NCBI GenBank assembly: GCA_013399115.1
Contig: VXAA01005268.1
Coordinates: forward strand, 62,001-126,000
Source of the DNA: Anseranas semipalmata
Lineage: Eukaryota > Chordata > Aves > Anseriformes > Anseranatidae
DNA length: 64,000 nucleotides
Direction: 5' to 3'
Under the pieces are notes generated by a model. That model saw only the letters and a list, made by a program, of their open reading frames with translations. It was not told the origin of the DNA and did no database searches. The position numbers were made by a program, and so were the translations under genes. Shown in pieces: positions 14,251 through 26,629 of the stretch (positions are counted from its first letter, which is position 1; every line of letters starts with the position of its first letter).

Positions 14251-14963
14251 TCTCATCAGGCTACAAGAATGAATCCGAGGTCGTTCCAAACCTAGCAGCT
14301 GAACTTTGACTGTGTCTTGCATCAGTTCTATAGGCCTGAGGAAGAGTTCAAGAACAGACCAAGCATTTATATTTGCCTTGATACTCTCCTACACCTTCTG
14401 AGACTCCCTAGAGCCAGTGGTAGGTCCTACATATTTAATAAATCCAATGGATTTCTTTTCTTCTTGAACACTTGCAAACTTCTTGTTTTCCTATGGTGAG
14501 GAGCTCCATGAGCCACCCCTGTGTGAAGAACCATCTCCTTTTGGCTTTTACCTCCCTCCTGCAGGTATCTTCGGGTTCTCACACTGGAGGAGGCAGTGAA
14601 AAATCAATCCCATTCATCCTAACCATCTCTCCCGTGATTTCACAGATCTATACTACATTCTCTTTTATCACCTCTTTCCCAGAATAAAGAGTCTCAACCT
14701 ACTTACTTGCTAACAGAAGCCATTCCCTCCTTCAATCATCCTTTTTACCCTTCTCCAAACAATTTTTGGGTCTAACATATCGTTTTGACGGTAACAAGAA
14801 CAGCACACAGCATGTGAAGTGCAGGCAAATCATAGATGTACGTTTAAAAAATTTCTCAGTAATTCCTAAAAACAGATTTTTTTTAAATCACTGCTGAACT
14901 CTGAGCTGATCTTTTTTTGCGGCACTGTCCATTAAAAAATTACAAAGTCTTCCCTATGCAGTA

Positions 14964-15231
14964 ATCACAGAATCATTTAGGTTGGAAAAGACCTCCAAGA
15001 TCATCCAGTCCTAACACTACCAAGTCCTCCACTAAACCACGTCACTAAGCTCTACATCTACACGTCTTTTGAAGACTTCCAGGGATGGGGACTCAACCAC
15101 TTCCCTGGGCAGCCTGTTCCAATGCCTCACAACCCTTTCCGTGAAGAAATTTTTCCTAATATCCAACCTAAACCTCCCTTGGCTCAACTTAAGCCCATTT
15201 CCCCTTGTGCTATCACCTGGCGCGTGGGAGA
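14964..15231 (-). mobile_element. CR1 LINE 3' fragment, 5'-truncated
   Basis: Read on the minus strand, this is a CR1 3' end. The reverse-transcriptase C-terminal reading frame includes [34 protein letters not shown] and a short 3' untranslated tail with the avian CR1 signature (gatgatcttggaggtcttttccaacct-type sequence). The reading is clean in this part, so the copy is fairly young. The plus-strand low coordinate is the element's 3' end. Similarity fades after about 15231, which I take as the 5' truncation usual for CR1. Confidence 0.9.
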
Positions 15232-15599
15232 ATAACACGCAGTAATAACACACACAGCTAATGCTTTCCAGCGTGAGGTGTCTCCGTATCTTGTGACCGT
15301 CTAATTCCAGTGCCTCACTGCCCTCACAACTGGAAAACCATCCCAAGAGTCACACTGGATCTTCAAGGTAACGCTAATTTTTTTAATCCCTGTCCCAGCA
15401 GTCAGAGGAAGCTGTCAACTTTGCTGCACTGTTTTCTGGAGTGCAGGCATTTCTTGTCTAGATTAAAAATCACTAATTCTTCCAAGCTCTCCATGTAAAA
15501 TAGAAAAGTCATTGTTTTGCTCTTCTGATCTACCTCCTTTGAAGCTGCAGAGCTTCACGCAGGGTTGGGTCCTCTGCACGGGGGGCTCTCCAAGCCCAC

Positions 15600-15830
15600 A
15601 TGGAAAAGAATAACAACATGTTGCTCTAACATTTGCCAGAAGATTTATTTCTTTCATGACATTTTGCTGATGCAAACTCAATCTGTGTACCACCATAACG
15701 CCCGGATCTGTTTCCACAGTAATGCTCTCTCCCCATTTGTTTCCATTTTGTCTTTCTGCACGTCTTAATTTTCTGCATTTGTCATCACTGAATTTTGTCT
15801 TATTGATTTAGGGGGATGTTCTCTCTACTT
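15600..15830 (-). mobile_element. Ancient CR1/L3-like LINE fragment
   Basis: The plus strand reads as the reverse complement of an old CR1-type open reading frame, with blocks such as tgctgatgcaaactcaatctg, ccaccataacgcccggatctg and gtcatcactgaattttgtct. I recognise these from deeply diverged sauropsid CR1 consensus sequences. It is broken by substitutions and small gaps and has no open frame of note. It lies next to the younger CR1 fragment at 14964-15231, which may have inserted into a longer old element. The family is uncertain (CR1-X or L3 type). Confidence 0.65.
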
Positions 15831-15979
15831 CATCAAGGACACGTATAATATGTTGTGAATGTATTTCTCAAAATTAAATGACAACTCTACAGAAAATGAT
15901 CAAAGGCTCTAGTTAAAAACTGTAAATGGTATAAACGAGAGAGACACAACATCACAAGACAGGATAATTATGTACTTAC

Positions 15980-16045
15980 TCTCTGTCTATGACCAGACAA
16001 GTTACCGCTTCGGCTGCAATGACATTGGCAGTTCTGACATCCTCC
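15980..16045 (-). CDS. PRKG1: PRKG1 coding exon, cassette end and CNB-B beta strands
   Basis: The 66-nt exon completes the Gly codon from the previous exon and reads EDVRTANVIAAEAVTCLVIDR plus two bases of an Asp codon. EDVRTANV is the second half of the phosphate-binding cassette; its Arg binds the cyclic phosphate and the following Thr is the residue associated with cGMP over cAMP selectivity in PKG. VTCLVIDR is the final beta strand that leads into the lid helix. The acceptor is TTTCTTTCAG on the minus strand and the donor is AGA/GTAAGT. Its length is a multiple of three, so skipping would keep the frame while deleting the ligand-binding Arg and Thr. No substitutions relative to the vertebrate sequence I remember are visible. 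Confidence 0.97.
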
Positions 16046-18230
16046 CTGAAAGAAAAATACATTTCTTGAACAAGCTGTATTGTTTTCATTATAATCTTTA
16101 GATTTCCAAATACACTTCATTCTTAAAGCACTTCAAGGATGAACCTCTGGGTTTCACAGCTTTTTCCATATACTGATTAGGACAGATGTTCATCATCTGT
16201 ATGGGCTTCAAGCATGTTAGAGCTAAAAACCACACGAGCAGAAAACCAGAAATATGTTCCCCATGTAAATAGGACATCTAGCAATGTATCGGCCCATGCT
16301 TTTCTTTTAAGCTAAGTCTTGTACCTCACTGTGTATGGAAATGGTTATTATCAAAATATTAGCCATTTGCATAGATTTATTTATGAACATTTGGACTTCT
16401 GCTCTGTCCTTCTCCCCAAAAGCTTACGTTTTCTCTACCCCGGCCATGGTTCAGAGGGTAATATCGCAATGCTGGAACGCAAAGCATGCAGTCGAGTAGG
16501 ACATCAGAGCAGGCTATAGGGCTATAGTACTCTCTAGGCGTTTGCTATCTGAGCACAGAGCAGGTTGGGCTTAAGCTTATAAAAAGGGGTCAGATTAGGA
16601 GGGGGGCTTTGAAAGGTCTCGGCATTAAGCTCCCCTCTCAACAATTTCCCCGGCAGCTTCAGCACTAGCTGAGCAAAACCATTGCAAAGGCGCTGCCAAC
16701 CGCTGTGCTGCTGCTTTTCACCAGCTTCTCAGAAACTAGAAATATCATGCTCAGAAACGGGCTCTGTGCACCTGTCTTCTGCATCTTCATTATCAAATAT
16801 TTTGTATTTTCCCTTCTCCTGCCACACACGGCTTGGCCATGGCCAGCCCAAGCTATAAAATATGAAGTTATTTCATTTTAATCAGTTTAGTGTTTCATCA
16901 TGGTTTAAATGCCACTGCATTTTCTGCATTGGCTAACCAAAACTGCCGGATTCGGAGTCACTGCTTTATTCAAATCCACTCAAAATCTTTCCACCTCTGA
17001 ACTGTAAATGGATTACAGACAAAATAGATCCACCTCTTTTAAACACATCTAATTCATTTAGACTGGAAAACCACTGCTCACGTGCACTGAAGTAGAAAAT
17101 GAGATTTAAAAATGCTGTTGGAAATGGCAGTTTCCTCATTTAGAGACTGGAGGTATTAAAGTAGTAATATGGTGAAAAGAAGTGTAGTACATGCACACTC
17201 ATAAAGAAACAGGCACTCTCTCTTTAATTGTTAATTAAATTTACTTTAATTACTTTCAAGCTATCTTTAATTTACTATCTTTAAACTATCTTCAAAGCAC
17301 AGCAAGCAGAAATGTAATTGAAGTAAACATTAATGCTCAATCCTACATCCAAATGTTTTCTTTGAGCTTATTATCAGTGAAATTAAAGTGTATATTAGTG
17401 CTAATTTATCCATGCCAATAAACAAAATTATGATAATTTAAAACAAGTAGAAAAAAGTAGCCTAACAACATAATACAGATATTGCTATTAACTTCAAAAC
17501 TTTGGTAAATATAGAAAGGATAAGGAATTATAATATTTAATATTCCATTAAGTTGCTGTAGCCAACTTTTGCTCATATATTAATACTTTATTAAACAAGT
17601 ATGTAAAGTTTTTGGCTGTTCATTAATACCAGTTAAAACTTAACATACCTGACTTACTATCCCGGATGCCTTTCTGTCACAAGGAGTTTACCATTACAGA
17701 GTTATTTTCAGACAGACAAGTAAAACACAGGTGTTTACGGCTTCAGTTCAAATGTTTTAAATAAACTTTAGTGTTAAAGATTAAAATACACAGATAACTG
17801 CTATGGTTTCCATTATCTTGTACTTAATACATGTGTTTAATCAGCATTAAATTAGTGTAGAATGAAGGTTCTTTCCCAAAGGACATTTAACTTAGCACAA
17901 ACACACGAACCACAGGGATGTAAGGGTTCTTATAATGCAGAAAGTCACACGATTCTGAGGTTTCCTTATGTTCTGCACAAGCAGAAAAAACTGATAAGTC
18001 AGGGAAAATTTAATTTTTTTCATGAATTATATAGTCCTTCATACACAAAGTGTTAAATCAAGAAATGAGCATCTTTGGTATCTCTGTAGCACTGCAAATT
18101 CAGGGTTCAGCTGCCACCAAAGCCACCCCACACACAGTTTGCATGCCCAAAACAGCCCTAAAATCACCACTTCCACAGCACTTCTCAAGGAAATAACAAA
18201 ACTGCAAACGTGGGGAGAAAGCATTAACCC

Positions 18231-18480
18231 ACAGGGGATGCTCCGAGGTGCTCCCGCTGTGCAGTCGTCGCAGGATTGGCTACAAACCCAACTCTGCCAC
18301 CAGCGAAGGACCCTCGTCCCGCACGTGGAAGCGTTTTGCTCCTGCCGCTGCAGCGCGCCTGTCCCAGTGGGAAAGGCAGAGGTGCCACCACCAGAATGTC
18401 AAACTGAGCAAAAGGACCGACAGCTGCCAGCAAACTTTGATTTTTGGCGGTCCAGCACCGCTAACGGCAGCGGCTATGTG
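18231..18480. promoter_or_regulatory. CpG-rich patch inside the large intron
   Basis: I count roughly 18 CpG dinucleotides in about 250 bp, against AT-rich, CpG-poor sequence on both sides. The plus-strand frame 18022-18591 stays open for 189 codons across it, but has no recognisable domain and low-complexity Cys/Ser/Pro content, as GC-rich sequence often gives. Hypomethylated DNA, such as an enhancer or minor promoter, is one explanation; a GC-rich insertion is another. Confidence 0.3.
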
Positions 18481-18965
18481 TCACTGCCGCAGTGCAGACT
18501 CCCTCTTATCACCTGCTCCGGAGAAAATCGATTTCACAAGACCGAGGCGGGTCAGGAAAGCGCTGGGTCCCGTGATTTTCTGCATTGCTGAGCAGCCTTA
18601 TGTTTCCCCAGTCTAAATCGATTTTACGTGGTTTTATAAACCTTGCGAGCTCTCATATTAGGGGGGTTTACCCATCACGCAGGATTAAAAATCTAATCAT
18701 GTTCCTAGAAACAGAAGGATAAAACAAAGGAAAAAGTCAACGCATTTTCAACTCTACGTGAATGTTAATCTTTTACGTGCATCCGCTGCGAAATACAAGA
18801 CAGTTTTAAACACTGCCTACTCTTACCATACCCTTACGAATTACAAACATTCCTAGAGACATGCATCTCATCTGTGAATTAACCTCAACCACCTTTGCAG
18901 CAAAACAAATGGTCAGTATGCATTTTAAAGGTTATATTGCGAAAGGCGGCCACCAGCTGCAGCCC

Positions 18966-19039
18966 ATGGCATTAAATGCAACGAATAATCATTTGAAGTG
19001 CGTGGCATTAAATGCAACAAGTAATTAGTTATTTGAAAG
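18966..19039. repeat. Imperfect tandem duplication, about 36 bp unit
   Basis: Copy one (18966-18998) and copy two (19002-19039) share tggcattaaatgcaac, then a/caa-rich taat, then atttgaa. The second copy has a few extra bases (ttagt). The unit contains homeodomain-type ATTA cores. It lies between two CpG-rich patches. Confidence 0.7.
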
Positions 19040-19040
19040 C

Positions 19041-19495
19041 ATTGTTTGCGAGCACTGACTCGGATACTTTCTCGGCTTCGTCACAGGAGTACTCATCACT
19101 GCTCCCGGAGAAACAGCGCTCTTCATCAGAGCAATCGCCTTCACTCTCCGAATAATCCATCGCTGGTGTTTGCCTTCACCATTTCCTCCCAGGAAAACGC
19201 CTGCTTTCTTCCAGCCCGTTACTATATTTTGTCCTCTGGGCGAGCTCTGGTATTTTACAGCCCCTCCAGCTTCAAGCTTCTTGACTTGGAAAAAGGTCGC
19301 AGCTGCTCAGGGGGTTTCTAGCGTGCATTGTTGGGCAATCCAAGCAGGGTGGATTTTGGAGCCACAAAGAGGCACAGGCAGCGCACAGGCAGGCGCAGAT
19401 CCCGACAGCGCTACCAAGAGCCCTGGCAGGATACCTTGTACCACCCCGCCTCAGTGGGCGCTCGTTAACCCCACGGTGCAATTAGGCGATAATTG
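19041..19495. promoter_or_regulatory. CpG-enriched patch inside the large intron
   Basis: About 23 CpG in 455 bp, moderately dense. It lies some 560 bp beyond the patch at 18231-18480, and the two might be one broader region. No TATA box, exon or conserved reading frame was identified. Confidence 0.25.
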
Positions 19496-22292
19496 AGCAC
19501 ATCTTGCACCATAGCAGCACAACTACATGCAACACAAGCAAATCTTGTGGTTATTTTCAGTGACACTAAACAGTTTCATAAAAATTAAATAGCTTTTAAC
19601 TCCCAAAGATCACAGGAATCCTCCCTCCCGCCTTCTAAAACTGTAAAAGGGGGAAAAAAATATGAGTGCGTTATTTAGCAGAAGAAATACATATACATGT
19701 TTCCTAGTTATAATTTGTCACCACGTGTATCTCTGGAAATTTCAACAATTTAGATTTTGATAGGCCTTTGGCAACCTAATTTAAGAGCTCTGATTTTGTG
19801 GACTATTTCCAGGAAAGCCTTCTGATAAAAATGTATTGACACACTGCTTTTATAAAGCTGTGTTGGAAAATACAAATATGGAAAACAAAGGGAGCTTTGA
19901 TCACAAACAAGGTCCTATGACAGCCTCTGTTCCCTGATTTTATCTAGTTTGATCATAAAAATTTAACTTAGATTTTTAAAATCTTTGAGATGATTTACCA
20001 TCTTTTTGCTTCCTACCTCCCGTATCAGAGTCCTGTTCCAACTCTCATTCCTCCTGCCACACACCACCCCTCAGTAATGCCAATACAATCCTTGAAATGA
20101 ATGCAAGCTCCGTTTCAGATGATTTAGTTCAACGGTATGTTATTACTCTGGCTTGAAACTTGCTGCCCCAAGCCCAGGAATCACTGCTCCTCGTTATTTC
20201 CACAAGATGGACACAGCGGTGCAAGCCCAGCCCCACACCTGCCCAGCTTTTGGGACTGACCCCCCCAGCCGCAGCCGCCCCGCACAGAAGAGCATTTGTT
20301 AGGAGGTGCGAGCGCGCCGACACTGGAAGTGTCAAGTTTACAGCCGAGCTCTTCTGCTCTTCCCCTGACTGGTATTTTGTCAGTCAATATTAATTTCAAG
20401 GTAAATCAGAGGAGAGACATTTTAAGGTCCGTGGGTAGGCAAAGCCCCATTAAAGGATAGAGCTAGGGCTTGCTTTTCAGAAGATCACCAAATTTGGGTA
20501 CTTCTCAGAATACCCAATGAAGGTAGTTTTTACCTCCAATGTGAAAGCGAGGATGTAATCAGAAAATACCCAACAAAATAATAAGGGGAGATAGAGATGC
20601 TGGTTTATGAGCTTATTACTCTTAAATTCAAGTTCTTAACCAATTTCTCCCATAATATTTTTTTCCTTTCACTTACTTCAGACAAGTCTTGTCCTAGAAA
20701 ACTTAAATCAAGCTTATTAAAAATACCGTAACAAGGTCAAGTGCACAGTGCTGGGAAGCGGCAAAATACATTTAGGAGCTTGAATATCAGCAAACTGGGG
20801 ACCTGCAAATAGCTTCCCCGCAGCAGACTTTTAAAAGCCACCAGGGAAGACCTAATTTTTTTCTTTGAAAACCCTCTTTAATCCATTTTCAAGCTCATTT
20901 AAACGATCTGAAGGCTCATTTCCAAAAGTCCCGCAGGACTTGAGCTTTCTACCATAGGCCTTTCCCAGACAGTAGCAGCTTCTGCATGGCAATCACAAAG
21001 GGCCAGATGCTGAGACACCTACTCTTGGTGGGCAGCCAAGGTCCTTCAGTTACTTTGACAAAGAAAACGGGATGCCGTTGTCACTTTTAGAGAAAGATTG
21101 ATTAAAAATAATTATATTTTCAGATATTGCTCTAGCCAATAGCCTTTTGGCAGTCTACAAGCCCCTTTAGATAGAAAGTCTATTGCTCTTCCTGGGAAAT
21201 AGAGCCTGATCAAGAGACAGTCACCTGCAGGTGGTTCCACCTAAGACTGGGACTATCCTTGTAAATGACATGATAACCTTACACACATTAGCAGTAAAAA
21301 TGTGGGTTGATTTTACACTACCTTCAGTTATTACAGTTTAGGCCACTCTGCACCCTCTTTCCTACTTTTTCTCAGCAGCCATCTCTGAGACAAAGTCAAC
21401 GCAGCTCTACAGAACGGTGATACTGTGCCTCATGACTAATGGTGTAAGCCCTGGTCTTCATTACTGACATGGATTTATTGACTGATCCCAAATCAGAAAA
21501 ATGCCCCTCGTAGCCTGGGGTTTGGTTTCCCAACACTTCAGCTTTCTGAGGACATGGCAGGCATTTGCCATTGGTTTTGACAATAAAAATATTTTACTGG
21601 AACTGATAAACGTAATGTGACCTGTTAAATGTCTAAAATTTGTAAAGTGACAGATATATTCACAAATACCTACATAGGAAAGCAGATCCTTGTAAGACAA
21701 CGAGGGCATGATTTTTCCCCTTTAATGGCTGTGTCTATGTAAAACACTTGTCTTACATTCACAAGCATAAATCAGATACTAACCAAATAAAGAAACTCCA
21801 TTACAAAACCTAATAAAACTCACAACCTGAAAAAGCTTCACTTTAAAAGAGTTATGCTACAAAAATCCCCATTTTTGCAACACAAAAAGTTGTTAAAACC
21901 ACACCTTTTATAAAAGAAATGAAATACAATAGCAAAGAGGTTTTGCTTCAAGGTACCACAATTTGAAGGCATGTGTCAAAACACATGCACGCTACCATAC
22001 GTACAACATATACTTTTGTGTAATTTAGGTTATATATCTACTGGGAAAAGAAAGCATTTCTTACAGATGAACGTCTCAGTTCAGACAACATAGTTTAAAA
22101 ACACTATTCATAGGTCCATTATTCAATAGAAGCTAACTGTAAAGCTCCCCAAATATGCTAGGGAATGAACCAACCCTTTTTCATAATTTGTTTTGTTAAC
22201 TTACTTTGGATTCCCATTTCTAAAATCTAGTTATGCTCCCAGTGGCTCCCACAGAAAAGAAAGAGTCCTTTCTGATAACCTTTTTTTTTTTT

Positions 22293-23192
22293 TGTGGTGG
22301 TTTTACCCTGCCGGGCAGCTGAACTCCACCACAACCGTTCTCTCACTCTCCCTCCTCAAGGAAAAGGGGGAGAAAATATGATGGAAAGGGCTCAAGGGTT
22401 GAGATAAGGACAGGGAGATCGCTCACCAATTATCGTTATGGGCAAAACAGACTCAGCATAGGGATAATATTAATTTATTAATTTATTTATGAATTTATTG
22501 CCTATCACTAGCAGAGTAGAGCAGTGAGAAACTACAAGCAAACTACAAACACCTTCCCCCATCCATCCTCTTCTACCTCCTCCCCCCAGGCAGCGCAGGG
22601 GAACGGGGAATGGGGGCTCTGGTCAGTCCCTAACGCTGCGTCTCTGCCTCTCCTTCACGGTCACTCTCTGCCCCTGCTCCACGNNNNNNNNNNNNNNNNN
22701 NNNNNNNNNNNNNNNNNNNNNNNNNNNNNNNNNNNNNNNNNNNNNNNNNNNNNNNNNNNNNNNNNNNNNNNNNNNNNNNNNNNNNNNNNNNNNNNNNNNN
22801 NNNNNNNNNNNNNNNNNNNNNNNNNNNNNNNNNNNNNNNNNNNNNNNNNNNNNNNNNNNNNNNNNNNNNNNNNNNNNNNNNNNNNNNNNNNNNNNNNNNN
22901 GTGCCTGGAGCCCCTCCTGCCCTCCTTCTGCACTGACCTGGGTGCCTGCAGGGCTGGTTTCACTCCTCTCTCCCAGCTGCTGTTGCCCAGCAGTTTGTTC
23001 CCTTCCTTAAATCTGCTCTCCCGGAGGCACAACCAGCATCACTCACTGGCTCGGCTCTGGCCAGCAGCGGGTCCATTTTGGGTCCGTCTGGAGCTGGCTC
23101 TGACCTTACATGGGGCAGCTCCTGGGCTCTGCTCACAGAGGCCACCCCTGCAGCCCCCTGCTACCAAACCCTTGCCACATAAGCCCAATACA
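22293..23192 (-). mobile_element. Solo LTR of an avian endogenous retrovirus
   Basis: The element starts on the plus strand with tgtggtggttttaccctgcc and ends with cataagcccaataca, so it is bounded TG...CA. I recognise both ends and much of the interior as a widespread bird LTR, probably ERVL-class. Orientation is minus: the minus strand carries three AATAAA signals (plus 22474-22499) before the sequence leading to the CA end. No internal retroviral sequence or second LTR is visible on either side, so this is a solo LTR. A run of 217 N sits in the middle. The flanks (T-run on the left, gatat on the right) show no clear target-site duplication. Confidence 0.88.
22684..22900. other. Assembly gap of 217 N
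   Basis: Unknown bases lie wholly inside the LTR. Flanking LTR sequence on both sides is in the expected order, so the gap probably hides the GC-rich, internally repetitive central part of the LTR rather than an unrelated insertion. Confidence 0.99.
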
Positions 23193-23568
23193 GATATTTA
23201 TAAAGCTGAGGACTCAGCGATGGTGAACAGGTTACTGAAGACTCTGCCGGGCAAAAAAAATCTGCTCTAATCGTACTGCACAGACACTTCTAAAAGCGAA
23301 TGAAATTCCTCATAATGGCTGCTAAGGTTATGCCCAGTTTTACCTCAAAACTCTCCCAACAACTAACAATGTGCTGGAATAATTTTGTGATCGTGTGAGG
23401 TCTGACTATTATTTTCTTCCTCACGTTAATGGTGGATGTTATTTCATGAGAATTAGAATGCCTGGAGGGCTTGTCCTTCTTTTTACTTTCATGAATGATA
23501 TAAAAAAATCAAGTCCAGTTTACATAAAATGCCATTTACTTTGGTATTAAAGCAAATGTTCTAATTAC

Positions 23569-23589
23569 AAAAAAAAAAAAAAAAAAAAA
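23569..23589. repeat. Homopolymer A21
   Basis: An uninterrupted run of 21 A on the plus strand, the longest in the window. No SINE-like body precedes it, so I regard it as a simple homopolymer; its length is likely to be unstable and prone to sequencing error. Confidence 0.9.
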
Positions 23590-25634
23590 TCTGATTTTTA
23601 TAATCACATTTGTTTGGAGAAGTAACTACTGTTACAAATACTGCACTGGACTGCAACTGTTCCCTTGTCCGCTTTGCCACCGCCTACACCCCAGCCCTGA
23701 GCAAGCCATTTCACTATCCTATACCTCATTACCACATGAAAATGATAAAAATTAATTTACTTTGTGAACACTTGCTTCTACAGGCAGAAGAAACTACAGG
23801 AGACATAGCTGCTCTTACTGGAATTGCAGATTTGATATACGGAAGCTGCTGAATTAATGAGTGTTACGTTATCAGAACACCTTTGCCCATATCAAGAGCT
23901 ACAATGCAGATAAATATAGCCAAAAAATAGTATTAATTAAAGCAGAGGCACTATGACAGCCATCACCCATGTGAAACACCTTCCTTTCCAGCCTGACTGA
24001 TTACCTTGTGAGGGAAAGCTTGTAGGCGTCTTCTAATCATCACCACCCGCCTTAAACTGCAATTACTTCCTGCATCCTCTGCAATATGATTTGCACGACG
24101 TAGTTCAATAGTTGCAATTAATTCAACCTAGTTCCTGGGAAGCTCATCAATACCACACTGTACCTAACTCGCTCCCACCAGCGAGCCCTGCGATGTGGCC
24201 CTGAAGCGGAGCTGCCATGGACCTCGCGTCGTTGAGCTTCTTCAACCCCAAGGAAGCCACTTCTGCCACTTGGAAAACAAATGGGGAAATGCAGAGGGCA
24301 AGAAATATTAATGACACAAAGATCTTCTACAGGATTTTTAAAAGTTGGTTTGAAATCGGCCCCTGCTAGCCACCTTCACATTTATATACACTATTTAAAG
24401 CTGCCAACAATTCAGGAAACCAAGAGGGGATTTTGTCAGCTGCAAACTATTCCGAGAAGAGAAGGGTATGCGTGCCTTGTGATCTGAAAGCAGAGAAAAA
24501 AGTTCTCGCTACCACTTGATTACCAAGAAGCTGGCATAAATCTAGCAGTACCTACTATTTTGACAGTCAGCATGAGGATTTTCCCCTTCCTGAGAGGCAT
24601 AATCAGGTTCTTCTGCTAACTCCCTCTGCAAGGTAATCTTCACTGCAACAATGCGAAAGTTATGAATCACATGGGTCACAGCATTAATAACAAGTTATCA
24701 CTTTCAGTATATTCTCACTGTATTTAATCTATAATTGATGATTGCTAACTACTCAGGAAATAATCTATGACCTCTGCCACGACTAATTTAACACACGTGC
24801 ACTTTCCCTGAGCAGTAAGTTACTATTTTGTCATCACTGCTGGAATCAAATCAAACTGTGATCTGAGCGTTAAAGCAACGAGTTGTATCTATTACACATC
24901 AACAAAATCAACTCTGTGCTTACGTAATGTCGTTTTAAAACACGTAAGAGCTTCACGTGATCACAATTACATCTCAGAAGCAGCTAAGGTATACGATAAT
25001 ATTGATGAGCGTATTTTATAAGTGGGTAAACCAACGAACGAGGAGCCTAAACGAGGTGCATTAGATTATACAGCCAGCGATTAGCCTCGGCAGTAACAAA
25101 GCTAGCAGCTGGCTTCTCTTCAAGAATTAACGACGCTGCATCAATTTGGCCTAACATACTTACAGGGTTGGCATGTTCATAAAGCCACGCGCTTGTGATT
25201 GCTGCAGAGGCAGGGATCGTATTATCCTTAACTGTGCCACTCGGCCAGCAGGCCAGCATCACTACATGTTTGTGCTAACCACTGTGTGTCTAGCTCAAAC
25301 CCTGCGTTAGCAACAGGAGATTCTTCAATAAAATTAGCGGAAAAAAACAGCATCCAAGCTCCTTCTTACAGGTGGAGGTTTTTAAATAGCTGGATTTTTT
25401 TCTTTTTCTCCCTTCAGTGACTTTTCCCTCCCATGACTGTGATGTTCCTTTTCTTGCTCGGCTTCTCTGTGCATTCAGAGTACTGGCATAAATATTCGTT
25501 GTCATGCCAGAGCAACAAGCGATGTATCTGTGTACTGAAACCACATCTCATAGCAAGGATACCTGGCCTATCTGCGGTAAGACAAGACTCTTTCAGTTGA
25601 GAACACTTTTTTAAAGGATTTATTGTGAATTCAC

Positions 25635-25647
25635 TTTTTTTTTTTTT
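25635..25647. repeat. Homopolymer T13
   Basis: A simple T run without an associated element. Similar short runs occur at 22281-22293 (directly abutting the LTR) and 33204-33219 (T16). Confidence 0.8.
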
Positions 25648-26629
25648 GCAAAAAGAACTGTATTTTAAACAATGCTGTTGTTAAATTCCTAAGCCCTGCA
25701 AAGAAGGGAAGGGAAGCTGTAACAAGATTATCCCTCTCTTTCATGGATGCCAGCAGTGGGATGCAGGTGACAAGCCACGGGAGCTTGTCCTTAGCTGACA
25801 CTACCAGCCCTCCGCCACCTGGGTACCACGTTCCCATTCCCCCGCACTTCAGGTTGCTGCAGTCCCTCCTAAGGCAGAAAGCTGCACCACGGTCTTGTCT
25901 ACCTCTTCCCATGGCCACTGATCTGCCCGTACCAGTGGATCTGAGTACCTCTGCCCCAGTGACCGTGCGCACCTTGCCTTCATCCTCATGCTACTGCAGG
26001 TCCACCCATCTCTTCTTCATTTCTGCAAGCCCCTGCAGCCCACTGTTACCCCATAGATCCTTTGACTTTCTTCCGTAGTACCCAACTGTTCTCATGTCAA
26101 GTTTATATTCATAAAATGCAGTTTGCCATTGCCCTGAGTGTACCAATAGGCTTTTAATTGCCCTGAACAGCCTCACCTGGAACCTTCACCCCACATCTTC
26201 TCCCCATGGTCCAGGAGCCCCATTTCAGCCCAGCCTGGGACCCTCAGCTGTAGGTACAGACCTGTCTCACCTCATCTCTGGCCCTATTTCTAGGCTGGAC
26301 CATGCCTGATGTTGTGGCCTCTGTCTCTTCTCCTGCTGCTCCTGGCAGCTCCCTGGGTGGACCCTGGACCTCGGCCATCACCTCCTTGTGCCCGGGAGTG
26401 CCACAGCACCCTGTTACCAGCACCCAGCTCAGCATCTGCTTTCATTCAGAAGGAGCTTAGCTAATTACAGCGAACCCTTTCTCGTATTTGCTGCATGGAG
26501 CACCATACCAATAACAGGAACAAGAGCACCAAGGGCAATAGCAGAAAGGGCCCAAACCCTTCATCTCGAACCAGAACAATAAAATTAATATCCTGAACGC
26601 CAACAGTTAACGATGCAAAGGACCACGCT

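Noticed and set aside
18022..18591. Open frame of 189 codons on the plus strand
   Set aside because: It overlaps a CpG-rich patch, has no domain or signal, and about one frame of this length is expected by chance in 64 kb over six frames. Another frame of 122 codons overlaps it.
23569..23589. A21 run as a possible SINE or processed-pseudogene tail
   Set aside because: No gene-like or SINE-like body precedes it and no flanking duplication is visible.
25047..25262. Minus-strand frame of 71 codons with protein-like composition
   Set aside because: No recognised family, no flanking splice sites that join it to anything, and a length well within chance.
26300..26360. Sequence resembling an immunoglobulin leader (cctgctgctcctggcagctc)
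   Set aside because: Only a short Leu-rich string matches; no V segment or recombination signal follows.
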